From the NCBI GenBank assembly GCA_019235885.1, contig JAFAKB010000007.1, positions 1 to 41,184 on the forward strand: a stretch of 41,184 bases of DNA, given 5' to 3'. Positions 25,901 through 33,527 of the stretch are shown one piece after another. A program made the position numbers and the translations under genes. The DNA comes from Candidatus Eremiobacterota bacterium. GTDB taxonomy: Bacteria; Vulcanimicrobiota; Vulcanimicrobiia; Vulcanimicrobiales; Vulcanimicrobiaceae. Numbering within the stretch: position 1 is the stretch's first letter; the number at the start of each line of letters is the position of its first letter. The notes beneath the pieces are model-generated. The model was not told where the DNA came from and did no database searches. It saw only the letters and a list, made by a program, of their open reading frames with translations.

Positions 25901-27544
25901 CGGGCCGATCGCCGCGCTCGTGAACGTCCGCGTGCCGTCGTTCGCGGCGATGCAGACGACGACGTTCGAGGCGACGATCCCGGCGATGATGCTTCGGCTG
26001 AGCGGATCGTCTTCCAAGTAGCGGCTCGGGAAGCCGTATCCGTCGGCGGAAAAGCCGATGCTCGCGGTGATGACGTCGGGCGCGGGCTGCTGGCGCGCCG
26101 CGCCGATCATCGCGGCCAGCGTGTCGCTCGTCGCGATCAGGCCGTTCGTTCCGGCGGGGGCGACCCAGCGGTACGACGCGCCGGGCGCGATGCCGAGCAA
26201 GTCGACGCCGAACGGCGCGGTTTCGCCGGGGCGCTGCACGTTGTCGGGGAGCGGCGCCATCACCGAGAAGTCGAGGCCGACCTCGACCAGCTGCGGATCG
26301 ACGTTGCACACTTCGCCGGTCGCGGACAGGTTGCCGCGCGCGTCGGCAACCCACACCGGGATCAGCGGGAGCGACGGCAGATCCAAGTAGCGCTGGCCGC
26401 CGACCAGGTGCGTCGTCGGACCGCCGTTGCTTACCGCGGCGTTGCACGGATCGTTCGGGTCGGCGAGCGCCGATGCGTCGTCGGCGTCGCCGAGCCCGAC
26501 GTTCGTGACGATCGTGCCGGTGCCGGGGAGCTGGTTGAAGCGCGTGCCGATCTCGTCGAGCGCTGCGACCGCGTCGACGGCGGGCGCGTTCAGCAGCGCC
26601 TGCAGGTCGAACGCGATCGCGGTGTTCGTCGGCAGCTGCGCTGCGGCGAGCGAGCTCGCTCCCGAACGCGCCGCGGAACGGACCGCGCGGCCGAACGTGT
26701 GCGTCGAACGGCGGAAGCCGGCGATCTCGCGCAGCGCTTCAGCCGGAAGCGGATGCCGCTCGGCGATCATCGATCCGACCGCGTAATCCGGTGAAACGTA
26801 CGCGACGCCGGGAAGCGCGCGCAGCTTGCGGACCGCCGCTTCCACCGATGCGCCGGCGACGTGCAGCGCGAACGCGTTCTCGAACGGCAACAGCGCGTGA
26901 TGCGTGCGCGCCTCTGCGCGGGCGCGCAGCGAGCCGAGCGTACCGCGGTCGAGCCGGCCGAAGAGGCGGTCGACGCGGTCGACGCCGAGCTTCGAGAGCA
27001 CCGCGTTCGTGCGGACGTCGCTGGTGAACGCGTGCGGCGTGACCGCGCGCCGGGCGAGGATCGCGCGTTGCAGCTCGCGCGCCGCCGCCGGCGTGAGCGC
27101 ATCGCTGTCGCGCGCGACGCCGATCGCCGGCGCGAACGCGACGATGACGCGCTGCGGCACGAAGCGCTGCGGCGGGTGCTCCAGATCGAACGCGATCTGC
27201 CGCCGCACGAAGTCCGGAACCCGATCGTCCAAGGGCCCGTAGCGCTGCAGCGAAAGCCATTGCTGCGAACGCGCCGGCAGCGTCGGCAGGCTGCCTCGCG
27301 AGCGCGGAACTCTGAGCGCGCCCGTTTTCGCGAAGCTGCTCTGCGGAGCGGTGAGCAGCGTCCGCCCGTCGGTGTAGACCGTCGCCAGCCGTCCGTCACG
27401 CAGCCGCATGCTGAACGCGACGGTGTTCGAGGGCACCGGCGGGCGCGCCGAGACGACCCGGTGGTACGGACGGGCGTCGCCGCTGCTCGCGAGCAGGCCC
27501 AGCGAGAGCGCGACCGCCGCCGCGGCACAGGCTTTAGAAAACAT
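22961..27544 (-). CDS. Very large secreted subtilase-like (S8) protein, possibly catalytically altered
   Basis: The 1527-residue precursor has a signal peptide at 1-24, a propeptide-like part ending VEAAVRKLRALPGVAYVSPD (about 234-253), a subtilase-like domain to about residue 710 and about 800 residues of beta-rich domains. The final 250 contain propeller-like units such as GYGLALDPPAHLAAIA. The serine motif GGTSASAP (Ser662) and the oxyanion asparagine in CIAAND (535) are clear. The DTG aspartate motif and HGTxVAG histidine motif are not: the equivalent region reads TIVTNVGLGDADD and later DLLGIAPGASYR. It may be a divergent enzyme or a binding protein on a protease scaffold. ATG 27544 overlaps the upstream lipoprotein gene by 11 bases, so it is the last gene of that operon. 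Confidence 0.82.
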   Translation of the reverse strand: MFSKACAAAAVALSLGLLASSGDARPYHRVVSARPPVPSNTVAFSMRLRDGRLATVYTDGRTLLTAPQSSFAKTGALRVPRSRGSLPTLPARSQQWLSLQRYGPLDDRVPDFVRRQIAFDLEHPPQRFVPQRVIVAFAPAIGVARDSDALTPAAARELQRAILARRAVTPHAFTSDVRTNAVLSKLGVDRVDRLFGRLDRGTLGSLRARAEARTHHALLPFENAFALHVAGASVEAAVRKLRALPGVAYVSPDYAVGSMIAERHPLPAEALREIAGFRRSTHTFGRAVRSAARSGASSLAAAQLPTNTAIAFDLQALLNAPAVDAVAALDEIGTRFNQLPGTGTIVTNVGLGDADDASALADPNDPCNAAVSNGGPTTHLVGGQRYLDLPSLPLIPVWVADARGNLSATGEVCNVDPQLVEVGLDFSVMAPLPDNVQRPGETAPFGVDLLGIAPGASYRWVAPAGTNGLIATSDTLAAMIGAARQQPAPDVITASIGFSADGYGFPSRYLEDDPLSRSIIAGIVASNVVVCIAANDGTRTFTSAAIGPSGGSAPTNAGTTGTTTIDDVSFTTGPSVDPDSGAIDAGATTLDDIASANPQDPALASLANVKAFPETRYNGTLGFSSGFGTRVNLSAPGDNVDALFLTGGKYDAVGLENAGGTSASAPEIAAAAAVAIQVARLTGHPLASATQVRDLLVATGVPVANPPQSDVPLRIGPQVSVRRAVEQLLAAAGKPVQPAIARVAVQGRRSGSYIAFANTRYVNDAVFVAALDPAYIRLDGPYTRLGNPNGISYPGSDTAADLNSYITIAPDWEGIPPNAAYRLTVAGQPSRVIATTPYVRLLPAQLFAAAGVPLTPGASRTLSLTYRASAGLHVLAESTFQLTFGPPAASSRLVLAPKVPPVVSGPTIPVSYDLTGYPAALLGNPTLEVSLPGMATTPFFNVGDSPFYTAPLSAPRGTVNVPVSALDGAGTYTLGINLNPNAPLSDVSDLAFTRVDAGTARPAPPLLSRAGAGSPSRTIEVPYTSPFSVAFDVTPVPGATGAIVEIAAPAPGPSFFGYPVRTGFNTFRNPNGNELDDDGAISGSIYSVRASGTSGSVRIDPVAAGIPATTTVNVRVLATNGTGVLAEASDAGTVQYDGLTTDFGLPLSDLYLNPNGTDGLLVEFGGVGSPATGSSFYPLEPFDLQQGAVSPTAIAFTTPNHDTYPVVQNDVAVAVDAPDPMTLDYFRASPPSAPFAQFGFPAGSLSATAFVFGVGLNSAPARSAYIAMDVLTGAFTVTRGDVTTGSGFSPGIDVTAQLGANFDFAGLKTFAYDPVGDRAYMLVEDGSLTCDQQSPQLLTVDFATGTSSIRALPIGAGVLQGQGYGLALDPPAHLAAIATGCHSSPPGLGHDRFTSELTLLDLSSGGTTRVFQHVLGVEQTFHGFPSLLGGDSPTIGIDPVNHLVLQRSMWCPTLIGTFDLNARVCLNEYDESGRLTKTIPGLFDSGFDDPSQVFNGVNGTTRTGVAMGQELYDSFFIFSTSVQPYSY

Positions 27545-29174
27545 CGCAGACTCCTTGAAGCTGGGTCAGGCCGAGCGAGGCCGGCGTCGGAAACGAGCGG
27601 CTCGCGTCGGGCGCGCTGAGATCGTCGAGGTACGCGGCGATCGCGTTGCTCGAGCGCTCAACGATCTGCGGCGCGCCGCTGTTCGGGTCGACGGCGATTC
27701 CGAACGGCGCGTTCGCGTCGGTGACGGAAGCGACGGCCGTGCCGAAGGCGTCGAACGCCGCGATCCCGTTCGCGCTCGTCGCGTAGAGCTGCGCGCTCGT
27801 CTGCGGAGATCCGTTCGGGCCGACCGGCGGCGCGTACGCGAGCGCAACCGGCGCCGCGCTCACCGCGCGCGACCCGAGCGAACCGCCGTTCTCGTTGAAG
27901 AACGCGAGCTTCGGCGTCGCCGACGCGTTGCCGACGACGATCCGGTTCAGCGCGCCGAACGGCCCGGCGGCGACGAACGCGATCCCGCCGGCGCTCGGCG
28001 CGGCGAACGCGGGCGGCGCACCGCCGTTCGGCGGGCCGCCGCTCGGTGCGAACACCGTCACGCCGCCGCTGCCGCTCGCGTAGACGTCGCCGTCGTTCGG
28101 ATCGTAGGCGACGCCGTTCACGCCCGCGACCGCAGGCGCGGTGAAGCCGTTCGCCGGCGCGCCGTTCTCGTCGAAGGCGAGCACCTTGCCGAGCCCCGCG
28201 TCGGCGACGAAGATGACGCGGTCGTCCGCGTCGTACGCGAGCGCGACGGGGTTTGCGAGCCCGCCGAACGCGCCCGGCGGCAGCGGCAACGCGGTGCCGT
28301 GCGCGTCGTAGCGCACGATCGCCGGCGCGCCGCCGTTCGCGTAGGCGGCGTAGACGGCGCTCGTCACATCGACGATCGCCGACGAGGTCGCCAGGTTGCC
28401 GTTCGCGTCCTTCGCGGTCGCGACGAGCGAGGTCGGATACGTCGTGCCGTTCGGCGCGAGCGCCTGCACCGCGAACTGATCGCTGGTGCCGCCGACCGGC
28501 GTGACGCCCAGGATTCCGGTCGCGCGCACGTTCGGCGCCAGCGTTATCGCGACCGGCGCGTCGGGCTGCACGATCACGTTGCCGCCCGCGTCGAGCGGTG
28601 CGACCGAGAACGTCGCCGGCGCGCGGCCGACCAGCTCCCATGCCGGCGGACTGGTGCCGGCCTGCGCGATGACGTTCGGCTGGCTCGGGAGCGGGCCGAT
28701 GCGCACGCTCGCGACCGTGCCGATCACCGTCGCGTTCAGCGTGTTGGTCGCGTTCGCGACGATCGTCTGCGCGACGCGCACGCGCCCCAGCTCGTTGCCC
28801 GCCGCGCTCGTCTCGCCCGGTGTCTGCGGCGCGTCGTACAGCGAGATGACGAAGACGTCGGCGCCGGCCGGTGCGTCGATCGCGATCGTCGACGTTCCGC
28901 CGCCGGCCGGCGCGTTCGCGAAGGTGACCGGGCCCGGCGCGGCCGCGTCGGGGTTCACCTCGACGATCACGCTCGCCGCGGACGGCGAGATGAACGCCGC
29001 GTGGCGGTGCGAGCGCGCCGTGCGGTCGGGCCAGTGCATGCTGAACGCGACGCTGACCCGCGCGCCGGACGCCGCCCGATGCGGCGCGGGAACCGCCCGC
29101 GCACCGCCCGCGCATCCGCTCGCGGTGAGCGCGAGCGCGAAGGAGGCGGCGACCGCGCGAACCGGCGCCGTCAT
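27534..29174 (-). CDS. Lipoprotein with NHL-like beta-propeller repeats
   Basis: The 546-residue precursor has a lipoprotein signal (AVAASFALALTASGCAGG) with the lipidated cysteine near residue 19. Beta-sandwich-type sequence follows to about residue 290, then at least five repeats of the NHL/SMP-30 kind, seen as PVALAYDADDRVIFVAD, VNGVAYDPNDGDVYAS and PFGIAVDPNSG. Such propellers bind proteins or sugars on the cell surface. ATG 29174 forms an ATGA overlap with the upstream lipoprotein stop, and the 3' end overlaps the subtilase-like gene. The propeller units resemble those near the C-terminus of that protein, which supports a shared role. Confidence 0.8.
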   Translation of the reverse strand: MTAPVRAVAASFALALTASGCAGGARAVPAPHRAASGARVSVAFSMHWPDRTARSHRHAAFISPSAASVIVEVNPDAAAPGPVTFANAPAGGGTSTIAIDAPAGADVFVISLYDAPQTPGETSAAGNELGRVRVAQTIVANATNTLNATVIGTVASVRIGPLPSQPNVIAQAGTSPPAWELVGRAPATFSVAPLDAGGNVIVQPDAPVAITLAPNVRATGILGVTPVGGTSDQFAVQALAPNGTTYPTSLVATAKDANGNLATSSAIVDVTSAVYAAYANGGAPAIVRYDAHGTALPLPPGAFGGLANPVALAYDADDRVIFVADAGLGKVLAFDENGAPANGFTAPAVAGVNGVAYDPNDGDVYASGSGGVTVFAPSGGPPNGGAPPAFAAPSAGGIAFVAAGPFGALNRIVVGNASATPKLAFFNENGGSLGSRAVSAAPVALAYAPPVGPNGSPQTSAQLYATSANGIAAFDAFGTAVASVTDANAPFGIAVDPNSGAPQIVERSSNAIAAYLDDLSAPDASRSFPTPASLGLTQLQGVCDVF

Positions 29175-29599
29175 TGCAGCGCCCCTTGCGTGATCGTCAC
29201 GCCGACCGCGAGGCTCGCGCGCTGCCCGTAGCTGTCGTAGAAGGGAAGGCTGCACGCGCCCGCGCTCCGCGCGGTGATCGTGAACGTCGCGGGCACCGCC
29301 GCCGCGAGCGCGGGTGTGACGCTCGCGACGGCGGTGCACCCGCTCGCGTCCGGCGCGACGAGGCCGGCGTAGGCCGGCTCGTTCGCCGTGACGGTCGCGG
29401 TTTGGCCGGCGGCGGTGAACGCCAGCGCGCTCTGCGAGAGCGTCAGCGCGCCGCCGGGCGTCGGCGCCGGCGAAGGCGTCGGTGAAGGTGTCGGCGCGAC
29501 GAAAGCGCTCGGCGGCGAGCCGCCGCCGCCACCGCCGCCGCAGCCGCCGCTCGCACACGCGAGCGCGAGAACGCTACCGATAACCGAAAGCCGTCGCAT
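29171..29599 (-). CDS. Small lipoprotein with glycine/proline linker and beta-sandwich domain
   Basis: The 142-residue precursor starts MRRLSVIGSVLALACASGGC, with two candidate lipidation cysteines, followed by a Gly run, a Pro-Ser/Thr-rich linker (TPSPTPSPAPTPGG) and a single domain of about 90 residues. The domain begins LTLSQSALAFTAAGQTATVT, a common bacterial Ig-like or cadherin-like pattern, and has two cysteines that could pair. ATG 29599 is preferred over an in-frame ATG four codons upstream. It is first in a coupled three-gene unit with the propeller lipoprotein and the subtilase-like protein. Probably a surface-exposed anchor or binding partner; inferred. Confidence 0.75.
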   Translation of the reverse strand: MRRLSVIGSVLALACASGGCGGGGGGGSPPSAFVAPTPSPTPSPAPTPGGALTLSQSALAFTAAGQTATVTANEPAYAGLVAPDASGCTAVASVTPALAAAVPATFTITARSAGACSLPFYDSYGQRASLAVGVTITQGALQ

Positions 29600-29707
29600 C
29601 TCGTACACCATCGTGCGCCGCTACGTGAACCGCCGCGCGTCCCACTTGTGACCGCGGCGTGCAACGTGCGCATTTGGCCGAAAGGAACGATGAGGTTGCG
29701 AAGGCGT

Positions 29708-31279
29708 TCAGTTCACGCCGAGCCGGCGCGCGATCTCGTTCGCTTCGCGCAACGACTCGTAGCTGCCGTACCGCTCGAGCAGCGGCAACGCTTCGCGCAC
29801 GTGGCGCTGCGCCTCGCGGACGCGGTGCTGCCCGAGCGCGATCCGGGCCAGGTGGCGCGCCGCGGCGCCGTGCAGCCGGCCGTTGCCGAGCTCCTGCGCG
29901 CCGGTTCGAATCGCGCACGCGAGCGCGCGCGCTTCATCGTAGCGGCCGAGATGCAGCGCGAAGACGGCGCGCCGGCAGCGCGCGAGCATCGCCTCGGCGC
30001 TGCGCGGCGCGGCGAACCGCTCCGCCAGCAGCGCGGCGTCCGTTCCGCGCAGCGGATCCGCTTCGTTCTGCGCGACCAGGCGCGCCGCGGTCGCGAACGA
30101 GAGCGACATCGTGCGCCGCTCGGCGGCGCCGAACATTCCGAGCAGCAGCTCGCAGATGCCGTCGGGCCGGCGCAGCACGGGAACCTCGCTCCCGATCCGC
30201 TCGGCCCGCACCGGCAGCAGCCGGCGCGCATGGCCGCTGCGCGCCGCCAGCTGCTCGACCGCGAGCAATCCGGCCCGGCCGTTGAGCGGCGGAAGGCGCA
30301 GCACGGCGAGCATCACGTCGGCGTGCATCAGCGCGAACCGTTCTTTCGCGCGCGAGGGGTCGAGCGAGCCGAGCACCGCCTGCGCGCGCCGGATCGCGTC
30401 GCGGCCGTGCTCCACGTCGCCGGTCTCCCAGCGCTGCATCGCGTACGCGGCGAGCGCGCGCACCAGCAGCGCGCGCCGCGCTTCGTCGGGATCGAGCGCC
30501 GCGCCGGCGCGCGCGACGACGAGCGGCGGCTCCATCGCGAAGCCGCCGGCCGCGCCGGTGTGGCGGCGCAGCGACCACGCGACGAAGTCGATCTGCTCGC
30601 GCGCGGTGCTCACGACGCCGGCGGCGAGCTCGCGGCGGCGCAGCGCGAGGATCGCGTCGGCTTCGGCGAGCCGCTGCGCGCACGCCTCGAAGCGCGCGGC
30701 GTCGAGCTCGGCTTCGGCGGCCAGGCAGAGCGCTTCGATGCGCCGCTCCGGCAGCGGCGCGGCGGCCGCCATCGCCTCGCACGCGGCCAGCGCGAGCGCG
30801 GACTGACCGCACTCGTGCAGCTCGACCGCGTGCGCGAGCCGCAGCGCGGCCAGATCGACCGCGCCGGCCGGCGCGCGCGGCGTTGCGGCGACGCGTTCGA
30901 ACGCGTGCAGAAACGCATCGTGCGCGGCGCGCCGCTCGCGCCGCAGCTGCCGCTCGGAGAGCCCGAGCTCGGCGGCGACGACTGCCGGCGCGGCGTTGTC
31001 GAGCTCGCAGCGCAGCAGCGCGGCGCAGATGCGGCCGACGCCGACGTGACCGCGTTCGGCGGCCTGCTCGCGGCAGCGCGCCAGCGCGAGCTGGACCGCG
31101 CCGCGCAGGGACTCCAGCGCCTGCCGGTCGGCGGCGAAATCGCCGCGCCGCAGCGCGCCGGCGGCGGCGAAGTACGGCTGCGCCAGCGGGTTGCGCCGCA
31201 GCGCGCACGCATCGTCGAGATTGCGCAACAGATGCCGTGACGCGCAATACGGCGAGCGCGCGGGATCAGCGCGCGGCAT
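29708..31279 (-). CDS. Transcriptional regulator with helix-turn-helix and TPR-like C-terminus
   Basis: The 523-residue cytoplasmic protein has a helix-turn-helix near residues 97-123 (VAAELGLSERQLRRERRAA), similar to sigma-region-4 or MalT-like DNA-binding helices. About 390 helix-rich residues follow with repeated Ala/Leu patterns (ALCLAAEAELDAARFEACAQ and similar), as in tetratricopeptide-type sensor domains. No ATPase motif is present. It lies 108 bases upstream of the lipoprotein/subtilase operon on the same strand and just downstream of the M3 peptidase, so it is a natural candidate to control that block. ATG 31279 opens the frame. Confidence 0.72.
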   Translation of the reverse strand: MPRADPARSPYCASRHLLRNLDDACALRRNPLAQPYFAAAGALRRGDFAADRQALESLRGAVQLALARCREQAAERGHVGVGRICAALLRCELDNAAPAVVAAELGLSERQLRRERRAAHDAFLHAFERVAATPRAPAGAVDLAALRLAHAVELHECGQSALALAACEAMAAAAPLPERRIEALCLAAEAELDAARFEACAQRLAEADAILALRRRELAAGVVSTAREQIDFVAWSLRRHTGAAGGFAMEPPLVVARAGAALDPDEARRALLVRALAAYAMQRWETGDVEHGRDAIRRAQAVLGSLDPSRAKERFALMHADVMLAVLRLPPLNGRAGLLAVEQLAARSGHARRLLPVRAERIGSEVPVLRRPDGICELLLGMFGAAERRTMSLSFATAARLVAQNEADPLRGTDAALLAERFAAPRSAEAMLARCRRAVFALHLGRYDEARALACAIRTGAQELGNGRLHGAAARHLARIALGQHRVREAQRHVREALPLLERYGSYESLREANEIARRLGVN

Positions 31280-31361
31280 CGTCGCCGCGCGGCGGGTGCA
31301 AGCGGTCCAGAGCCGTTCGACCTCCGCGAAGAGCGTCGAGCGGTGCCGCCTACACCCGCCT

Positions 31362-31386
31362 CTAGCGCGCTACGCTAGCGCGCTAG
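31362..31386. promoter_or_regulatory. Paired TAGCGCGCTA palindromes forming an 11-bp inverted repeat
   Basis: TAGCGCGCTA occurs at 31363-31372 and again at 31376-31385. Each copy is itself a palindrome, and together they form arms CTAGCGCGCTA/TAGCGCGCTAG around a 3-base centre. The site lies 25 bases after the M3 peptidase stop and about 80 bases before the regulator start. No T tract is present in either direction. A two-dimer operator for the regulator gene, or a strong stem after the peptidase gene, are both possible. Confidence 0.5.
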
Positions 31387-31410
31387 TGCGGCGGAGCGCA
31401 ATACCGAAGT

Positions 31411-33474
31411 TCAGCGCGCCGACGTTTGCGGCGGCGCGATGCCGAGCTCGCGGTAGAACGCGTTCGGATTCATTGGACGACCAAGGAAATTCCGCACTTC
31501 TTGGTCCGGTTCGACTAAACGCGCCGGCGCAAGGATGTCGTTGCGGTACGCCGCGCCGGCCACCGGGTTGGTGAGCCCTTGCGCCTTGAAGCGCGTGAAC
31601 ATGTCCTGCGCGTAGACCTTCGACCACAGATAGCCGTAGTAGCCCGCATCGTAGCCGCCCATCAGGTGGCCGAACTCCGACTGCGGGTGCGTCCCGGAGA
31701 CGTACTGGTTCGGCGTGGTCTGCGCGACCGTCGCGGCCCATACTGCGGTCGTGTCAACCGGCGGCTTCATCGTGTGGTACTTCATGTCGACGGTCGCGTA
31801 CATGATCTGGCCCGTCGTCTGCAGCGCGTAGTGCACGTAGCGCGCGGCGATCATCTTCTGGACCAACGCGTCAGGCAAAGGTTGTCCGGTGGTGACGTTC
31901 GAGCTGACCCGCTTGAGGATCGCCGGATCCCAGGCGAAGTTCTCGAGCATCTGCGAGGGCGCCTCGATGAAGTCTTGGCGGAAGCCGTTGGTCAGCGTCT
32001 CGTACGGCTCGTTCGCCAGCAGCGCCGCCATGCAGTGGCCGAACTCGTGGAAGAAGACCACGACGTCGCCGTGCTGCAGCAGTGCCGGCTTGCCGGGCGC
32101 CGGGAGCGGCCAGTTGCCGACGATCGCGCTCTCCGCCAGCCGCACGCTGCCGTCGGGCATCACGCGGCGCGGGATGATCGGGAAGTTCGCGAAGTGGTCG
32201 TACTTGCCGGGCCGCGGGAAGAGGTCGAGGTAGAAGCGCCCCAGCGGCTTGCCCGTCGCGGTGTCGGCGACGTCGAACGCCTCCACCGAGGGGTGCCATA
32301 CCGGAACGTTCACCTTCGTGAACTTCACCCCGAGCAGCTGCTGGTAGATTCCGAGCACGCTGTCGACCACGTGCTGGACCGGGAAGTACTGCTTGATCTC
32401 GTTCTGGTCGACGGAGTATTTCGTCTTGGCGAGTTGATTTTCGTAGTACGTTTGATCCCACTGCTCGAGCTGCGTGCCGGGGAACTGCGCGGTCTTCAGC
32501 GCCGCGTCCTCGGCGCGCTCCTGGCGCGCCTTCGGCAGAATCGCCGTGTCGATCTGGGAGAGGAAGCTCTCGACGCGCTGCGGCGACCCGGCCATCCGGT
32601 CGGCGAGCACGTACGCGGCCCAGGTCGGATATCCGAGCAGGTGCGCGAGCCGGTCGCGGGTCGCGATCGCGTTCTGCAGCAGCTGCACGTTGGCGTCGCC
32701 GCCGCGGTTGTTGTAGGCGACGTAGAACGCCTTGCGCGCCGCTTCGTCGGTCTCGTTCTGCATGAACGGGCCGATCGTCGACTCGTTGACCGGCACGGTG
32801 TAGCCGCCGTCGGCGTCTTTCTTGAGCGACGCGGCGACGAAGTCGGCCGGGAGCGACTGTGCCTGCGCGGCGGTGATCGCGATCGTCGAGGCGTCGTTGC
32901 CCAAGTTCGCGTTGTACTTGTTCTGCAGGTCGTTCAGCGACTGCGAGAGGCTGACGAACTCTTTGCGCTGCGCGTCGGGCAGCCCGGCGCCGCTGCGCTT
33001 GAGCGCGGTGAGCCAGAGCTGGGTGAGCTTTTGCTGCGCGGCGCCTTTCGCCGTCCCGCTGGCCTGCGCGTCGGCGAGCGCGCGGTACAGTTCCGGACGC
33101 GCCGAGATCTCGCTGAGCACGTTGCCCGCATCGGTCGCGCACTTCAGCGAGGCGTCGCGCACCTTCGGATCGGTCGAGACGTTGTAGAGGAAGCCTTGCG
33201 CGGCCAGATCGTCGTTGAAATCGGCCGAGGCGGTTTCGAGCGGGAGGACGACGGTCTCGAAGGTGCGGCGGCCGCGGACGCGCGCGATCGCGTCGGCGCG
33301 GCGCTTCATCGTCGCGATCGAGGCGGCGCACGACGACCCGATCGCCGCGGGGGTGAGCGACCAGTCGATCGCGAGGGCGGAAGCGGCGGATTTCGCCGCC
33401 GCGCCGAGCGGCAGGGTTGCCAAGAGCGCGGCGCTCAGCCCAACGGCCGAGCTACGTGAGAATACGGAGTGCAT
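31411..33474 (-). CDS. Exported M3-family zinc oligopeptidase
   Basis: The 687-residue enzyme cleaves short peptides. The zinc motif HEFGH is at 476-480, with the third ligand Glu504 in DFIEAPSQ. The substrate-binding tyrosine segment AGYYGYLWSKVYAQ near the C-terminus is typical of the thimet/oligopeptidase A group. Unlike OpdA or Dcp, it carries an N-terminal signal peptide (VGLSAALLATLPLGAAAKS), so it works in the periplasm or outside. ATG 33474 is divergent from the secreted-protein gene at 33528, with 53 bases between. It may trim peptides produced by other exported enzymes. Confidence 0.92.
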   Translation of the reverse strand: MHSVFSRSSAVGLSAALLATLPLGAAAKSAASALAIDWSLTPAAIGSSCAASIATMKRRADAIARVRGRRTFETVVLPLETASADFNDDLAAQGFLYNVSTDPKVRDASLKCATDAGNVLSEISARPELYRALADAQASGTAKGAAQQKLTQLWLTALKRSGAGLPDAQRKEFVSLSQSLNDLQNKYNANLGNDASTIAITAAQAQSLPADFVAASLKKDADGGYTVPVNESTIGPFMQNETDEAARKAFYVAYNNRGGDANVQLLQNAIATRDRLAHLLGYPTWAAYVLADRMAGSPQRVESFLSQIDTAILPKARQERAEDAALKTAQFPGTQLEQWDQTYYENQLAKTKYSVDQNEIKQYFPVQHVVDSVLGIYQQLLGVKFTKVNVPVWHPSVEAFDVADTATGKPLGRFYLDLFPRPGKYDHFANFPIIPRRVMPDGSVRLAESAIVGNWPLPAPGKPALLQHGDVVVFFHEFGHCMAALLANEPYETLTNGFRQDFIEAPSQMLENFAWDPAILKRVSSNVTTGQPLPDALVQKMIAARYVHYALQTTGQIMYATVDMKYHTMKPPVDTTAVWAATVAQTTPNQYVSGTHPQSEFGHLMGGYDAGYYGYLWSKVYAQDMFTRFKAQGLTNPVAGAAYRNDILAPARLVEPDQEVRNFLGRPMNPNAFYRELGIAPPQTSAR

Positions 33475-33527
33475 CGTCTGGTCTACGTTCGTGAGGGGGT
33501 CGGGCGTTCCGCTCCGAAACGGCGATC

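Noticed and set aside
23942-26794. A 950-codon open frame on the plus strand opposite the subtilase-like gene
   Set aside because: It is Arg/Glu-rich with no domains and mirrors the codon bias of the real minus-strand gene, as do other long opposite-strand frames at 3251-6031, 6512-7744 and 31579-33459.
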